The notes: generated by a model not told the origin, from the sequence alone. A stretch of 64,000 bases of DNA from Ramlibacter algicola (GCF_016641735.1 NZ_JAEDAO010000001.1:372001-436000); one strand, 5' to 3'; shown: positions 47,476-58,215, counted from the stretch's first letter. Numbers and translations: made by a program.

Positions 47476-50052
47476 ATGGACATCTCCCGCATCCGCGCGC
47501 TGCGCGGCCCCAACCTGTGGAGCCGCCACACCTCCATCGAGGCCGTCGTGGCGTGCGCCGAAGACGAAGTCTCGGTCGCCGAGCGCCCCGGCTTCGAGGC
47601 CCGCCTGCGCACCCTGTTCCCGGGAATCGGCGACTTGCCCACCAGCGGCCCGGTGTCGCTGGCCCATGTGCTCGAGGCCGCGGCATTGGCCCTGCAGGAA
47701 GAAGCCGGCTGCCCGGTGAGCTTCAGCCGCACCCAGGCCACGGTGGAACCGCGCGTCTACCAGGTGGTCGTCGAATACAGCGAGGAGGCGGTCGGCCGCC
47801 TCGCCTTCGACCTCGCGCAGCAGCTGGTCACGGCCGCGTTGGACCCACAGGCCGCCTTCGACATCGACGCCGCGCTCGCCCGCCTGCGCGAGACCGACGA
47901 GGACGTTCGCCTCGGCCCGAGCACGGGCTCCATCGTGCAGGCCGCGGCAGCGCGCGGCATCCCGTGGCGGCGCCTGACCGACGGCAGCCTGGTGCAGTTC
48001 GGCTGGGGCAAGCACCAGCGGCGCATCTGGGCCGCCGAGGTCGACCAGACCAGCGCGGTGTCGGAATCGATCGCGCAGGACAAGGACCTGACCAAGCAAC
48101 TGCTGCGCGCCGTCGGTGTGCCGGTGCCCATCGGCCGCCCGGTCGTCGACGAGGCCGATGCCTGGGCCGCCGCGCTGGAGGTGGGCCTGCCCGTGGTGGT
48201 GAAGCCCCGCGACGGCAACCAGGGCAAGGGCATCACCGTCAACCTCACCACGCGCGACGCCATGGCGCTGGCCTACAAGGCCGCGGCGGAGATCGGCGAA
48301 GTGATGGTCGAGAAGTATCTGGCCGGCAACGACCACCGGCTGCTCGTGGTCGGTGACCGGCTGGTCGCCGCCGCGCGCCGCGAGCCGCCGCTGGTGGTGG
48401 GCGACGGCGAGCACACGATCGCGGAGCTGGTCGCCAGGGTCAATGCCGACCCGCGGCGTGGCGATGGCCACGCCACGTCGCTCACGAAGATCCGCATCGA
48501 CGACATCGCGATCGCGCTGCTCGCCGAGCAGGGCTTCACCACGGACAGCGTGCCGGCGCGGGGCCAGCGCGTGCGGATGCGCCACAACGCGAACCTGTCG
48601 ACGGGCGGCACCGCGACCGACGTCACCGACGACGTGCACCCCGAGGTGGCCGAGCGCGCGATCGCCGCGGCGCAGATGGTGGGGCTGCACGTGTGCGGCG
48701 TGGACATGGTGTGCGAGAACGTGCTCCAGCCGCTGGAGGAGCAGGGCGGCGGCATCGTGGAGGTCAACGCCGCGCCCGGCCTGCGCATGCACCTGTCGCC
48801 GTCGTACGGCAAGGCGCGCAACGTCGGCGAGGCGATCGTCCACCACCTGTTCGAACCCGGGCACGACGGCCGCATCCCCACCGTCGCGGTCACCGGCACC
48901 AACGGCAAGACGACCACCGCGCGGCTGGTCGCGCACCTGTTCGCCAGCAGCGGCCTGACGGTCGGCATGACCAACACCGACGGCGTCTACGTCGATGGCC
49001 GGCAGATCGACTCGGGCGACTGCAGCGGCCCGAAGAGCGCGCGCAGCGTGCTGATGCACCCCGACGTCGAGGCGGCGGTGTTCGAGACCGCGCGCGGCGG
49101 CATCCTGCGCGAAGGCCTGGGCTTCGACCATTGCCAGGTCGCGGTGGTCACCAACGTGGGCGCCGGCGACCACCTGGGGCTCAACTACATCACGACGGTG
49201 GAGGATCTCGCCGTCCTCAAGCGCGTGATCGTGCAGAACGTGACGCCGAAGGACGGGTATGCGGTGCTGAACGCCGCCGACCCCATCGTCGCCGCGATGG
49301 CGCAGACCTGCCCCGGCAAGGTGATCTACTTCGCGGCCGACCGCCACCACGCCGTCATGGCCGCGCACCGCGCGCAGGGTGGGCGCGTGGTCTACGTCGA
49401 TCCCGCGCTGGACGGCGGCTCGGTGGTCGCGGCCGAGGGCACCTGGCGCCGCCACGTGCGGCTGGCCGACATCCCGATCACCCGCAACGGCACCATCGGC
49501 TTCCAGGTGGAGAACGTGATGGCCGCGGTCGGCGCGGCGTGGGGCGCGGGCCTGGCGTGGGACGCCATCCGCAGCGGGATGGCGACCTTCGTCAATGACT
49601 CGCACACCGTGCCCGGCCGCTTCAACGTGATGGACTACCGGGGCGCGACCGTGATCGCCGACTACGGCCACAACCCGGACGCGATGCGCGCGCTCGTGGC
49701 GGCGGTGGATGCGATGCCGGCCAAGCGCCGCTCGGTGGTGATCAGCGGCGCCGGCGACCGGCGCGACCAGGACATCCGCGACCAGACCGCCATCCTGGGC
49801 GCTGCCTTCGACGACGTGCTGCTGTACCAGGACGCGGCCCAGCGCGGGCGCGCCGACGGCGAGGTGATGGCGCTGCTGCGCCAGGGGCTCGACGGCGCGA
49901 GCCGCACCACGCACGTGGAGGAGATCCGCGGCGAATTCGCCGCCATCGACGCCGCGCTGGCCCGGCTGCAGCCCGGCGACTTGTGCCTGGTGCTCGTGGA
50001 CCAGGTGCAAGAGGCGCTGGCCCACCTGGCGCGGCGGGTGGCGGACCACTGA
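47476..50052 (+). CDS. cphA: Cyanophycin synthetase CphA
   Basis: Makes the storage polymer cyanophycin by alternately adding Asp and Arg to the growing chain at ATP cost. The 858 residues have an N-terminal CphA domain (about 1-160), an ATP-grasp domain (about 200-470; VVVKPRDGNQGKGI and VEVNAAPGLRMH) and a Mur-ligase-like domain (about 480-858). The Mur domain has an intact P-loop GTNGKTTT (474-481), FETARGGILREG and VIADYGHNPDAM. Starts 8 bp after cphA'. No cyanophycinase (cphB) or isoaspartyl dipeptidase (iadA) is seen in the window. Cytosolic enzyme. Confidence 0.94.
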   Translation: MDISRIRALRGPNLWSRHTSIEAVVACAEDEVSVAERPGFEARLRTLFPGIGDLPTSGPVSLAHVLEAAALALQEEAGCPVSFSRTQATVEPRVYQVVVEYSEEAVGRLAFDLAQQLVTAALDPQAAFDIDAALARLRETDEDVRLGPSTGSIVQAAAARGIPWRRLTDGSLVQFGWGKHQRRIWAAEVDQTSAVSESIAQDKDLTKQLLRAVGVPVPIGRPVVDEADAWAAALEVGLPVVVKPRDGNQGKGITVNLTTRDAMALAYKAAAEIGEVMVEKYLAGNDHRLLVVGDRLVAAARREPPLVVGDGEHTIAELVARVNADPRRGDGHATSLTKIRIDDIAIALLAEQGFTTDSVPARGQRVRMRHNANLSTGGTATDVTDDVHPEVAERAIAAAQMVGLHVCGVDMVCENVLQPLEEQGGGIVEVNAAPGLRMHLSPSYGKARNVGEAIVHHLFEPGHDGRIPTVAVTGTNGKTTTARLVAHLFASSGLTVGMTNTDGVYVDGRQIDSGDCSGPKSARSVLMHPDVEAAVFETARGGILREGLGFDHCQVAVVTNVGAGDHLGLNYITTVEDLAVLKRVIVQNVTPKDGYAVLNAADPIVAAMAQTCPGKVIYFAADRHHAVMAAHRAQGGRVVYVDPALDGGSVVAAEGTWRRHVRLADIPITRNGTIGFQVENVMAAVGAAWGAGLAWDAIRSGMATFVNDSHTVPGRFNVMDYRGATVIADYGHNPDAMRALVAAVDAMPAKRRSVVISGAGDRRDQDIRDQTAILGAAFDDVLLYQDAAQRGRADGEVMALLRQGLDGASRTTHVEEIRGEFAAIDAALARLQPGDLCLVLVDQVQEALAHLARRVADH

Positions 50053-50115
50053 AGCGCAGCTGCTGGTTCGCCGCATTCCCCGCTCGTCGCGCTCGCCCCG
50101 CAGATGCGAGGTCAG

Positions 50116-50231
50116 GCGTACACTGTCCCGTCTCGACCTCCGCCGCCCTCCTTCGTGCCCTGGGCCGGCGCTTCCGCGATTCGAAGCGGGTCGCTTTCTT
50201 GCCGATGCACTTCGTTTCCAGGAGTGCCCCC
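50116..50231 (+). repeat. Duplicated leader, copy B
   Basis: Near-identical in its first third to 41295-41406 (GCGTACACTG, then the Pro-codon-like CTCCGCCGCCCTCCTTCGTGCCCTGGG block) and ending with TTTCCAGGAGTG as ribosome-binding segment. The middle is more diverged. Confidence 0.8.
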
Positions 50232-50492
50232 ATGCGACCCACCGACGGCGACCACGCCGATTCCATCGACATCCGTGTCCACAGCGCCTTCAACACGTGG
50301 GACCTTTGCCACTGCGCGGTCAGGGACCTGCGGCCGGGGTACGACCGGGCGCTGCGTCACCATGAGCAGGAGGGCGGACCCGAGCCCATCGAGCTGCGCA
50401 CGAGGTTGCGTGCGACGCAGGACGAGTGCGATGGGCTGTTCTTCCGCTTCCTGAAGGTGGCCGAGGAACGGTCGCGGGCGAGGTACATCTAG
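50232..50492 (+). CDS. Small conserved hypothetical protein, copy B
   Basis: 86 residues, no signal or membrane segment, rich in charged residues. Core: HSAFNTWDLCHCAVRDLRPGYD, then HHEQEGGPEPIELRTRLRATQDEC and LFFRFLKVAEERSRARYI. I do not recognise a named family; three His and three Cys (HC..., EC) could bind metal but this is not demonstrated. ATG 50232 follows AGGAG at good spacing. A paralog with a displaced start lies at 41407-41666, and both have the same leader. Selection on both protein and leader is suggested by their conservation. Confidence 0.72.
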   Translation: MRPTDGDHADSIDIRVHSAFNTWDLCHCAVRDLRPGYDRALRHHEQEGGPEPIELRTRLRATQDECDGLFFRFLKVAEERSRARYI

Positions 50493-50557
50493 GCGTCGTT
50501 CCGGGGACGCCACTCACCCTACCCCCTCGACGACGAGGGAGGGGGTAAAACCCTTCC

Positions 50558-51073
50558 ATGGACATCTCTCGCCGTCGCTGGCTCGCGGCTGCTGCTGGTG
50601 CGCCCTGGGCGTTGCCGGCGTTCGCTGAACAAGGAAGCCAGCACCGCGCCTGGCCGCGCCAGCGCGCGACGCCTTCACTTCAGCTGCCGGCGCTCGATGG
50701 CACGACGTGGTCACTCGCCGCTGCGCGCGGCAAGCCGGTCTTGCTGAACTGGTGGGCCAGCTGGTGCGAGCCGTGCCGGGCCGAGATGCCGTCGTTGCAG
50801 CAACTGGCGGCGCAGCACCAGGGGCAGGGGCTGCAGGTGATGGCGGTGAACTTCAAGGAAGGCGAACACGCCGTGCGGAAATTCCTCGGCGCGACCGGGC
50901 TGTCACTGCCCGTGCTCTACGACCGCGATGGCGCCGCTGCCAAGTCGTTCGGTGTGCGCATCTTCCCGAGCACGGTGGGCATCGACCGGCAGGGGCGGGC
51001 CCGGTTCGTTGTCACCGGGGAAGTCGACTGGGCTGGTGCCGATGCGCGCCGCTGGGTCGCGGCGCTGCTTTAG
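50558..51073 (+). CDS. TlpA/ResA-like periplasmic thiol-disulfide oxidoreductase
   Basis: 171 residues. The N-terminus MDISRRRWLAAAAGAPWALPAFA has a twin-Arg followed by a hydrophobic core, so a Tat-type signal is likely. The thioredoxin-fold domain (about 38-171) has the redox motif WCEPC (Cys70, Cys73), MAVNFKEGE and the cis-Pro segment FPSTVGID. Predicted to reduce or shuttle disulfides in the periplasm; partners unknown. The Shine-Dalgarno is a strong GGAGGGGG run within a possible hairpin (ACCCCCTC/GAGGGAGGGGGT). Confidence 0.9.
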   Translation: MDISRRRWLAAAAGAPWALPAFAEQGSQHRAWPRQRATPSLQLPALDGTTWSLAAARGKPVLLNWWASWCEPCRAEMPSLQQLAAQHQGQGLQVMAVNFKEGEHAVRKFLGATGLSLPVLYDRDGAAAKSFGVRIFPSTVGIDRQGRARFVVTGEVDWAGADARRWVAALL

Positions 51074-51107
51074 GAAGCGGTGGATCCCCGCCTTCGCGGG
51101 GACGACG
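51074..51107. repeat. Dispersed palindromic repeat, copy 5
   Basis: GAAGCGGTGGATCCCCGCCTTCGCGGGGAC hairpin immediately after the TlpA-like gene and before the convergent merP; may serve as terminator. Confidence 0.75.
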
Positions 51108-51117
51108 GCAAGCGCGC

Positions 51118-51399
51118 TTACTCGGCGAACGACGGGTAGCCGGCCGCTTCGGTGGCCTTGGTCAGGGCGGCGACGTCGGTCTTTGCGTCGTCGTACGTGA
51201 CCTTGGCGTTCCGGCGCTGGTAGCTCACCACCGCCTTGCTCACGCCCGGTACCTTCATCAGCGCCACGCGGATCGTGACCGGGCACGTCTCGCAGTCCAT
51301 CGTGGGGACGGACAGGGTCACTTGCTTCTGGGCGGCAAAGGCCGGCGCGGCGGTGACGAGCAACGCAGTGGCGGCAAGAGCGAGCAGCTTGTTGTTCAT
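51118..51399 (-). CDS. merP: MerP-like periplasmic mercury-binding protein (HMA domain)
   Basis: 93 residues: Sec signal peptide (about 1-22, NNKLLALAATALLVTAAPAFA) and one heavy-metal-associated domain with TMDCETCPVTI (Cys-x2-Cys, in place of the common GMTCxxC). It would capture Hg2+ or another soft metal in the periplasm and pass it to MerT. It starts 14 bp after the merT stop. No merR or merA is found nearby, so detoxification cannot be completed by this locus alone. Confidence 0.88.
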   Translation of the reverse strand: MNNKLLALAATALLVTAAPAFAAQKQVTLSVPTMDCETCPVTIRVALMKVPGVSKAVVSYQRRNAKVTYDDAKTDVAALTKATEAAGYPSFAE

Positions 51400-51413
51400 G
51401 CGAGGCCTCGGGA

Positions 51414-51806
51414 TCATTCGTAGAACAGCGGCGCCACCAGCGGCACCAGCAAGGGAATCAAGGTGAGCACAGCCACCAGCCAGAACCAGCGGCGGGCGAT
51501 GCCGACGGCAGGCGAGCACGTGCCGTCGCGGCAGACGGCCTCTTCACCACGCGCCGGCCGGTACAGGCGCCAGGCGGCAAACGCGAGCGCCGCGAAAGCG
51601 ACGACCAGCAGCACCGGCGTGTACGCCTCGAGCACGCGCATGTGCACGATCCACGCGCCTGAGATGCCGACCAGCGCGAATGCCAGCGGCAGCACGCAGC
51701 AGCTGGACGCCAGCAGCGCGGCCAAGCCGGCGAGCGTCAGTGCCGAAGCGCTGCTGCGCGTGCCTTCCGGCGGCGGCGTGACGGGGTTGCTGGTGGTCGA
51801 CGGCAT
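51414..51806 (-). CDS. merT: MerT-like mercuric ion transport protein
   Basis: 130-residue inner-membrane protein with three hydrophobic segments. The first carries the vicinal pair SSCCVLPLA that accepts metal from MerP; a second Cys pair CRDGTCSP lies in the loop after segment two, as in MerT. The N-terminus (about 1-20) is polar and slightly longer than classical MerT. ATG 51806 lies 11 bp after the transglutaminase stop, so the three genes may be co-transcribed. Confidence 0.87.
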   Translation of the reverse strand: MPSTTSNPVTPPPEGTRSSASALTLAGLAALLASSCCVLPLAFALVGISGAWIVHMRVLEAYTPVLLVVAFAALAFAAWRLYRPARGEEAVCRDGTCSPAVGIARRWFWLVAVLTLIPLLVPLVAPLFYE

Positions 51807-51817
51807 GCGGGCGAAGC

Positions 51818-52933
51818 TCAGGCCTTGATCTCGCGCGCCGTGATCTGGTACGCGAAGCTGTCGGGGTCGTACGGGTCGCGTGCGGCGCCGCCGCTCTCGG
51901 CCTGCGGGTACATGAAGAAGCCGAGCTTGCCGCGCTTCGCGCCAGGCAAGGCGATGTCGCTGGCGGTGTTGTAGCCCATCCAGTTGCCTTCCCAGCTGCC
52001 GAACAGCGCCTTGCGCACCGGCGTCACCACCGGGTGGCCGGCGTCCTTGATCCACTCGGCCGTTTCCTGGCGCATCACCTTGGTGACGTCGGCCGGGTCC
52101 ATGGCCACCCAGCCATGCGCCTGCAGGTACACCTCGGCGCGGCAGTGCTGCGCGCCCTTCAGGCTGGCCGGGTTGGCGCCCAGTTCGCGGTAGCCGAATT
52201 GGCTGGGCACCAGGCGCACGCCGTAGATGTCGCGGGCCGGCACGCCGGCCGCGCGGCACAGGCCGACGAACAACGCGTTGATGTCGGCGCACTTGCCGCT
52301 CAGGTTGCCGGTCTCCAGCATGGCCTTGATGTCGCCTTCGCCGCAGCCCTTCACCTTGGGTTCGCGGTAGGTGCTGACGATCACCCAGTCGTAGATGCGC
52401 TGCACCTTCTCGCGGTCGTTGCGCGAGCCCAGCACGATCTGCTTCGCGATCTTGCGCACGATGCCGTCGGTGGTGATCAGCTCGCTCGGCTCCAGCCAGC
52501 GGCGCAGGTCCGCGGGATCCGCCGCCGGGCCGGCATCGCGCGACTGCCAGTCGACGGCGCGGTCCTGCGTCTCGACGCGGCTGGTCAGCACGACGCTGGG
52601 CTCGGGTGTGGTCTTGTCGAAGCGCGCGACCAGCACCTTGGCGCCGGTCTGGCCGTCGGCGCCCAGCTTCACGTCGCCGCCGTTGGACGTCCAGCTGACG
52701 TCGCGCGTGCGTTGCCACGGCGTGTCCAGCGACGGCACCGGCACCCAGACCAGCGACTCGCCCTTGGGCTGGCGCAGGGTCACGGTGGTCACGACGTCGA
52801 AGGTGCGCCAGCCGCTGGGCTGCGGCGCAAAGCGGCGTGCGGCTTCCTGGGCATGCAGCGAAGGCAGCGCGCCGGCGACGAGGGAGGCGGACGCGGCCTG
52901 GACGAGGGCGCGGCGGGAGAGGGTGGGACGCAT
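51818..52933 (-). CDS. Tat-exported transglutaminase-like protein
   Basis: 371 residues. The N-terminus MRPTLSRRALVQAASASLVAGALPSLHA carries a twin-Arg and hydrophobic core ending in a likely AxA-type site. The folded part contains a transglutaminase-like cysteine protease domain (about 185-275): catalytic Cys in SGKCADINALFVGLCRAAGVPAR, His in AQHCRAEVYL and Asp in GWVAMDPADV. Bacterial members are typically peptidases or amide-acting enzymes of unknown substrate. Located upstream of merT-merP on the same strand. Confidence 0.88.
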   Translation of the reverse strand: MRPTLSRRALVQAASASLVAGALPSLHAQEAARRFAPQPSGWRTFDVVTTVTLRQPKGESLVWVPVPSLDTPWQRTRDVSWTSNGGDVKLGADGQTGAKVLVARFDKTTPEPSVVLTSRVETQDRAVDWQSRDAGPAADPADLRRWLEPSELITTDGIVRKIAKQIVLGSRNDREKVQRIYDWVIVSTYREPKVKGCGEGDIKAMLETGNLSGKCADINALFVGLCRAAGVPARDIYGVRLVPSQFGYRELGANPASLKGAQHCRAEVYLQAHGWVAMDPADVTKVMRQETAEWIKDAGHPVVTPVRKALFGSWEGNWMGYNTASDIALPGAKRGKLGFFMYPQAESGGAARDPYDPDSFAYQITAREIKA

Positions 52934-53019
52934 GGGCAGGGTTCCGGAGAGAGGCGCCGGCCTGGTGGCCTGGGCAAGGGGCGATTGTAGGAAAGCGGGG
53001 GCATCCGCGCTGCCACCCC

Positions 53020-53108
53020 GTCATTCCCGCGGAGGCGGGAATCCATCGCTTCCGTCTCCTTCGAGCTGCGCGCTGAAAGCGATGGGTCCCCGCCTCCGCG
53101 GGAACGAC
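53020..53108. repeat. Dispersed palindromic repeat, copy 6 (two hairpins)
   Basis: GTCATTCCCGCGGAGGCGGGAATCC and, after about 40 bp, GTCCCCGCCTCCGCGGGAAC, the two parts pointing at each other through ATCGCTTCC/GAAAGCGAT. Confidence 0.75.
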
Positions 53109-53117
53109 GAAGAGGGG

Positions 53118-55445
<2,328 letters not shown>

Positions 55446-55590
55446 CGCTGGGCAATCTACGCAGCCGTCGGCTTGGCGGGCGTGGCAGTGCGGTAACTTT
55501 GCCCGCCAGCTATTTCCCATCCGCCTGCCGGCGCAGTCGCACGCCGCTGGCGCGGCAATAATCCGCACGACACAACCGTTGGAGGTGGCC

Positions 55591-56172
55591 ATGGCGATGC
55601 TGGTACTGGGATTGGTGCTCTTCCTGGGCGTGCACTCGACGCGCATCGTCGCCGACGGCTGGCGCACGCGCACGATCGCACGGATGGGCCCTGGCGCCTG
55701 GAAGGGCCTGTACACCTTGGCGTCGCTGGTCGGCTTCGCGCTGATCGTGTGGGGCTACGGGCTGGCTCGGCAGCAGCCGGTCGCGCTGTGGTACCCGCCG
55801 CGCGGCATGAACCACGCGGCCGCACTGCTGATGGTCATCTCGTTCGTGTTCCTGGTCGCTGCCTACGTGCCCGGCAACGCGTTCAAGGCCAGGCTGCACC
55901 ACCCGATGGTGATCGGCGTGAAGGTGTGGGCCTTCGCGCACCTGCTGGCCAACGGCAACGTCGCCGACGTGGTGCTGTTCGGCAGCTTCCTGGTGTGGGC
56001 GATCGTGGACTTCGCGTCCGCGCGCCGGCGCGATCGCGCGGCCGGTGTCACGTATCCGCCCGGCCGCACGCAACCGACGGTGATCGCGGCGCTGGTGGGC
56101 CTGGTGGCCTGGGCCGTGTTTGCGTTCTGGGGCCATACGTTCCTGATCGGGGTCAGCCCGCTGGGGGTTTGA
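55591..56172 (+). CDS. NnrU family membrane protein
   Basis: 193 residues with about six hydrophobic segments. NnrU/MAPEG-like landmarks are LGLVLFLGVHSTRIV at the N-terminus, WKGLYTLASLVGFALIVWGYG, NAFKARLHHPMVIGVKVWAFAHLLANG, DVVLFGSFLVWAIVDF and a final WGHTFLIGVSP. NnrU was first linked to nitric-oxide respiration, but many organisms have it without nir/nor genes, and none are seen here. GGAGG at 55581 supports the ATG at 55591; an in-frame TTG at 55579 is the alternative. Confidence 0.9.
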   Translation: MAMLVLGLVLFLGVHSTRIVADGWRTRTIARMGPGAWKGLYTLASLVGFALIVWGYGLARQQPVALWYPPRGMNHAAALLMVISFVFLVAAYVPGNAFKARLHHPMVIGVKVWAFAHLLANGNVADVVLFGSFLVWAIVDFASARRRDRAAGVTYPPGRTQPTVIAALVGLVAWAVFAFWGHTFLIGVSPLGV

Positions 56173-56198
56173 GGAGGCGGCGCGGCGCGCGCCCCGAC

Positions 56199-56317
56199 CT
56201 TTGTCATTGCGGCCTCATGACGGCCACGCGTGACCGGGACTTTGTCATGGCGGGCTCGACCCGCAATCCACACGAAGCCACGCTAGCGGCGCACCAGCAT
56301 GGACGCCGGAATGACAA
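56199..56317. repeat. Dispersed palindromic repeat, copy 7 (degenerate)
   Basis: Scrambled pieces of the family: TTTGTCATTGCGG, TTTGTCATGGCGGGCTCGACCCGCAATCCACACGAAGCC and GGACGCCGGAATGACAA. The rest of the 282-bp gap after NnrU shows no gene. Confidence 0.6.
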
Positions 56318-56454
56318 CTGCGGCGCCTCTTCGCCTGTTGCGCCTGCTTGCGCTGCGACACAAGGGCACACGCGCGCCCGCCGTCGTCCGACACCAAGGA
56401 CGAGCACGCGCTTCGCAGAATGCATCGCAACCAGGCAAGACAGGGAGAACCTCC

Positions 56455-57324
56455 ATGGAAGAAGCGAAGCGCGCACGGCCGCTTGCGGTCGTGACCGGCG
56501 CGTCGTCCGGCATCGGCTACCACCTCGCGGTGCTGGCCGCGCGGCACGGGTACGACCTCGTGCTCGCGGCCGACACGCCACTGCAGCAGGCGGTGCTCGA
56601 TTGCCAGGCGGAAGGCGCGGTGCGCGTCGACGCGTGCGAAGTCGAGCTGGCGAGCAAGCAGGGTGTCGATGAACTGCTGTCGAAGTTGCAAGGCCGCGAG
56701 ATCGATGCGCTGCTGGCCAATGCGGGCCACGGACTGGCCGGTGCGTTCCTCGACCAGGCGTTCGACGAAGTGCAGCACGTGATCGACACCAACGTCACCG
56801 GCACGATCTACCTGATCCAGCAGGTGGCGCGCGGCATGGTGGCCCGCAAGCAGGGGCGCATCCTCGTCACCGGATCGATCGCGGGCTTCCAGCCGGGGTC
56901 GTTCCACGCGGTCTACAACGGCAGCAAGGCGTTCGTCGACTCGTTCGCGCACGCGCTGCGCAACGAGCTGAAGGGCACCGGCGTCACGGTGAGCCTGCTG
57001 ATGCCGGGACCGACCGACACCGAGTTCTTCGAGCGCTCCGGGCTGACCGCCGCGGAGACCAAGGTCGGTGTCGACATGAAGAAGGACGACCCGGCGATGG
57101 TCGCGCGCGTCGGCTTCGACGCGATGCTCAAGGGCGAAGCCGACGTCGTCGCCGGCTGGAAGAGCAAGATGCAGGTGATCGCGTCGAAGGTCCTGCCCGC
57201 GCAGGCCGTCGCCGAGACGCACCGCAAGCTCGCGCAGCCCGGCAGCGCGAAGCACAACCACCCCGAGCACGAGGAAGTGCACCCGATCGGGCCCCATGGC
57301 CAGCATGACGAAGGAGACAAGTGA
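56455..57324 (+). CDS. Short-chain dehydrogenase/reductase with His-rich tail
   Basis: 289 residues. Rossmann motif TGASSGIGYH (about 15-24), NAGHG, the catalytic Ser in TGSIAG and YNGSK (Tyr-x3-Lys). The C-terminus is unusual: after the SDR fold come AKHNHPEHEEVHPIGPHGQHDEGDK, seven His within about 24 residues, which could bind metal ions. The start ATG 56455 follows GGGAGAA. The stop overlaps the next ATG (TGATG), so the small disordered protein downstream is co-translated. Confidence 0.88.
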   Translation: MEEAKRARPLAVVTGASSGIGYHLAVLAARHGYDLVLAADTPLQQAVLDCQAEGAVRVDACEVELASKQGVDELLSKLQGREIDALLANAGHGLAGAFLDQAFDEVQHVIDTNVTGTIYLIQQVARGMVARKQGRILVTGSIAGFQPGSFHAVYNGSKAFVDSFAHALRNELKGTGVTVSLLMPGPTDTEFFERSGLTAAETKVGVDMKKDDPAMVARVGFDAMLKGEADVVAGWKSKMQVIASKVLPAQAVAETHRKLAQPGSAKHNHPEHEEVHPIGPHGQHDEGDK

Positions 57325-57641
57325 TGACCAAGAAGCAGGATCACATCCGGTCCGAGCAGAGCCGCGACAAGCATCCCGAGCGGATCCAGAAGGGCACCGG
57401 CGCGGACAAGACGGTGCGCAGCCAGGCCAAGGGCAACACGGCCGACCACCAGCAGCCCGGCTCGCCCAAGGTCCAGAACGACCGCAACAAGATGGGCAAC
57501 AAGGAAGCGACGCAGACCAACCAGGGCCAGCGCTCGCCGCAGGCGCGGCATGACCGGCAGAACCAGGCCGGCTCGAGCAACCAAGTGGAGATGCGCACCG
57601 GCGGCAAGGGCGGCGGGCGTTCGCCGCGCGGGGCGGGCTGA
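57324..57641 (+). CDS. Small highly hydrophilic, probably disordered protein
   Basis: 105 residues with almost no hydrophobic positions: Lys/Arg/Gln/Asn/Gly/Ser-rich throughout (KKQDHIRSEQSRDKHPERIQKG, then Q/N-rich, ending GGKGGGRSPRGAG). No signal or membrane segment. Composition resembles stress-related hydrophilins, but I recognise no named family. Its start overlaps the SDR stop (TGATG). High third-position GC and the coupled start argue for a real gene. Confidence 0.65.
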   Translation: MTKKQDHIRSEQSRDKHPERIQKGTGADKTVRSQAKGNTADHQQPGSPKVQNDRNKMGNKEATQTNQGQRSPQARHDRQNQAGSSNQVEMRTGGKGGGRSPRGAG

Positions 57642-57647
57642 CGGCTC

Positions 57648-57726
57648 TTTGTCATTCCGGCGCAAGCCGGAATCCATGCGGGCGTTCGCCCCTTCGTGTG
57701 GATTGCGGGTCAAGCCCGCAATGACA
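57648..57726. repeat. Dispersed palindromic repeat, copy 8 (double hairpin)
   Basis: TTTGTCATTCCGGCGCAAGCCGGAATCC and GGATTGCGGGTCAAGCCCGCAATGAC, the same two-part organisation as 35866-35934. Confidence 0.75.
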
Positions 57727-57750
57727 ATCCCGGGCGGGGCATGACGAAGG

Positions 57751-58215
57751 TCACGCCTTCGCCAGCGCCGCCTCCAGGTTCGCCAGCATCTTCGACCACC
57801 CGTCCTCGGTGCGCTGGCGCACCTCGGGGTCCTTGAACCACGGCCCGAGGTCGTGGCGCAGCGTGAGCTCACAGCCATCGCCTTGCGGCTCGATGTCGAG
57901 GATCACCGTGGTCTCGTGGCCGCCGAACTGCGGCAGCCAGAATGTGAACGCGATGCGCCGCGGCCGGTCCAGCTGCAGGTAGCGGCCTTCGTGCCGCATG
58001 TCCATCGCGCTGTCGCCATCCACCGGCCGGTGGTCGACGACGACGAAGTGGCCGTTGACGCCCGGATCGATCTCGCACGTCGTCACTTCACCCGTCGGCG
58101 GGGTGGCGAACAGGAAGTGGCGCGCGACGTCCGGGTCGAGCCACGCGTCGTAGATCGTCTCGGCGGTGCACGCGTACGCGCGCTGCACGCGCAGGATGGT
58201 GGAAATCGAGCTCAT
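57751..58215 (-). CDS. SRPBCC/AHSA1 domain protein
   Basis: 154-residue START-like fold protein of the AHSA1 (activator of Hsp90 ATPase homolog 1-like) group. It has RAYACTAETIYDAWLDPDVARHFLF at the N-terminus, GHFVVVDHRPVDG, RIAFTFWLPQF, and the C-terminal helix TEDGWSKMLANLEAAL. Such small proteins often bind hydrophobic ligands; the ligand is unknown here. The ATG at 58215 is chosen because the conserved fold begins right after; 12 extra upstream codons are not conserved-looking. Confidence 0.87.
   Translation of the reverse strand: MSSISTILRVQRAYACTAETIYDAWLDPDVARHFLFATPPTGEVTTCEIDPGVNGHFVVVDHRPVDGDSAMDMRHEGRYLQLDRPRRIAFTFWLPQFGGHETTVILDIEPQGDGCELTLRHDLGPWFKDPEVRQRTEDGWSKMLANLEAALAKA

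Noticed and set aside
47422..50076. 884-codon minus-strand frame opposite cphA
   Set aside because: Perfect antisense of a clear CphA; composition is that of a shadow frame.
50515..50545. ACCCCCTC/GAGGGAGGGGGT hairpin as riboswitch
   Set aside because: Too short and simple; more likely another intergenic element or a ribosome-site stem.
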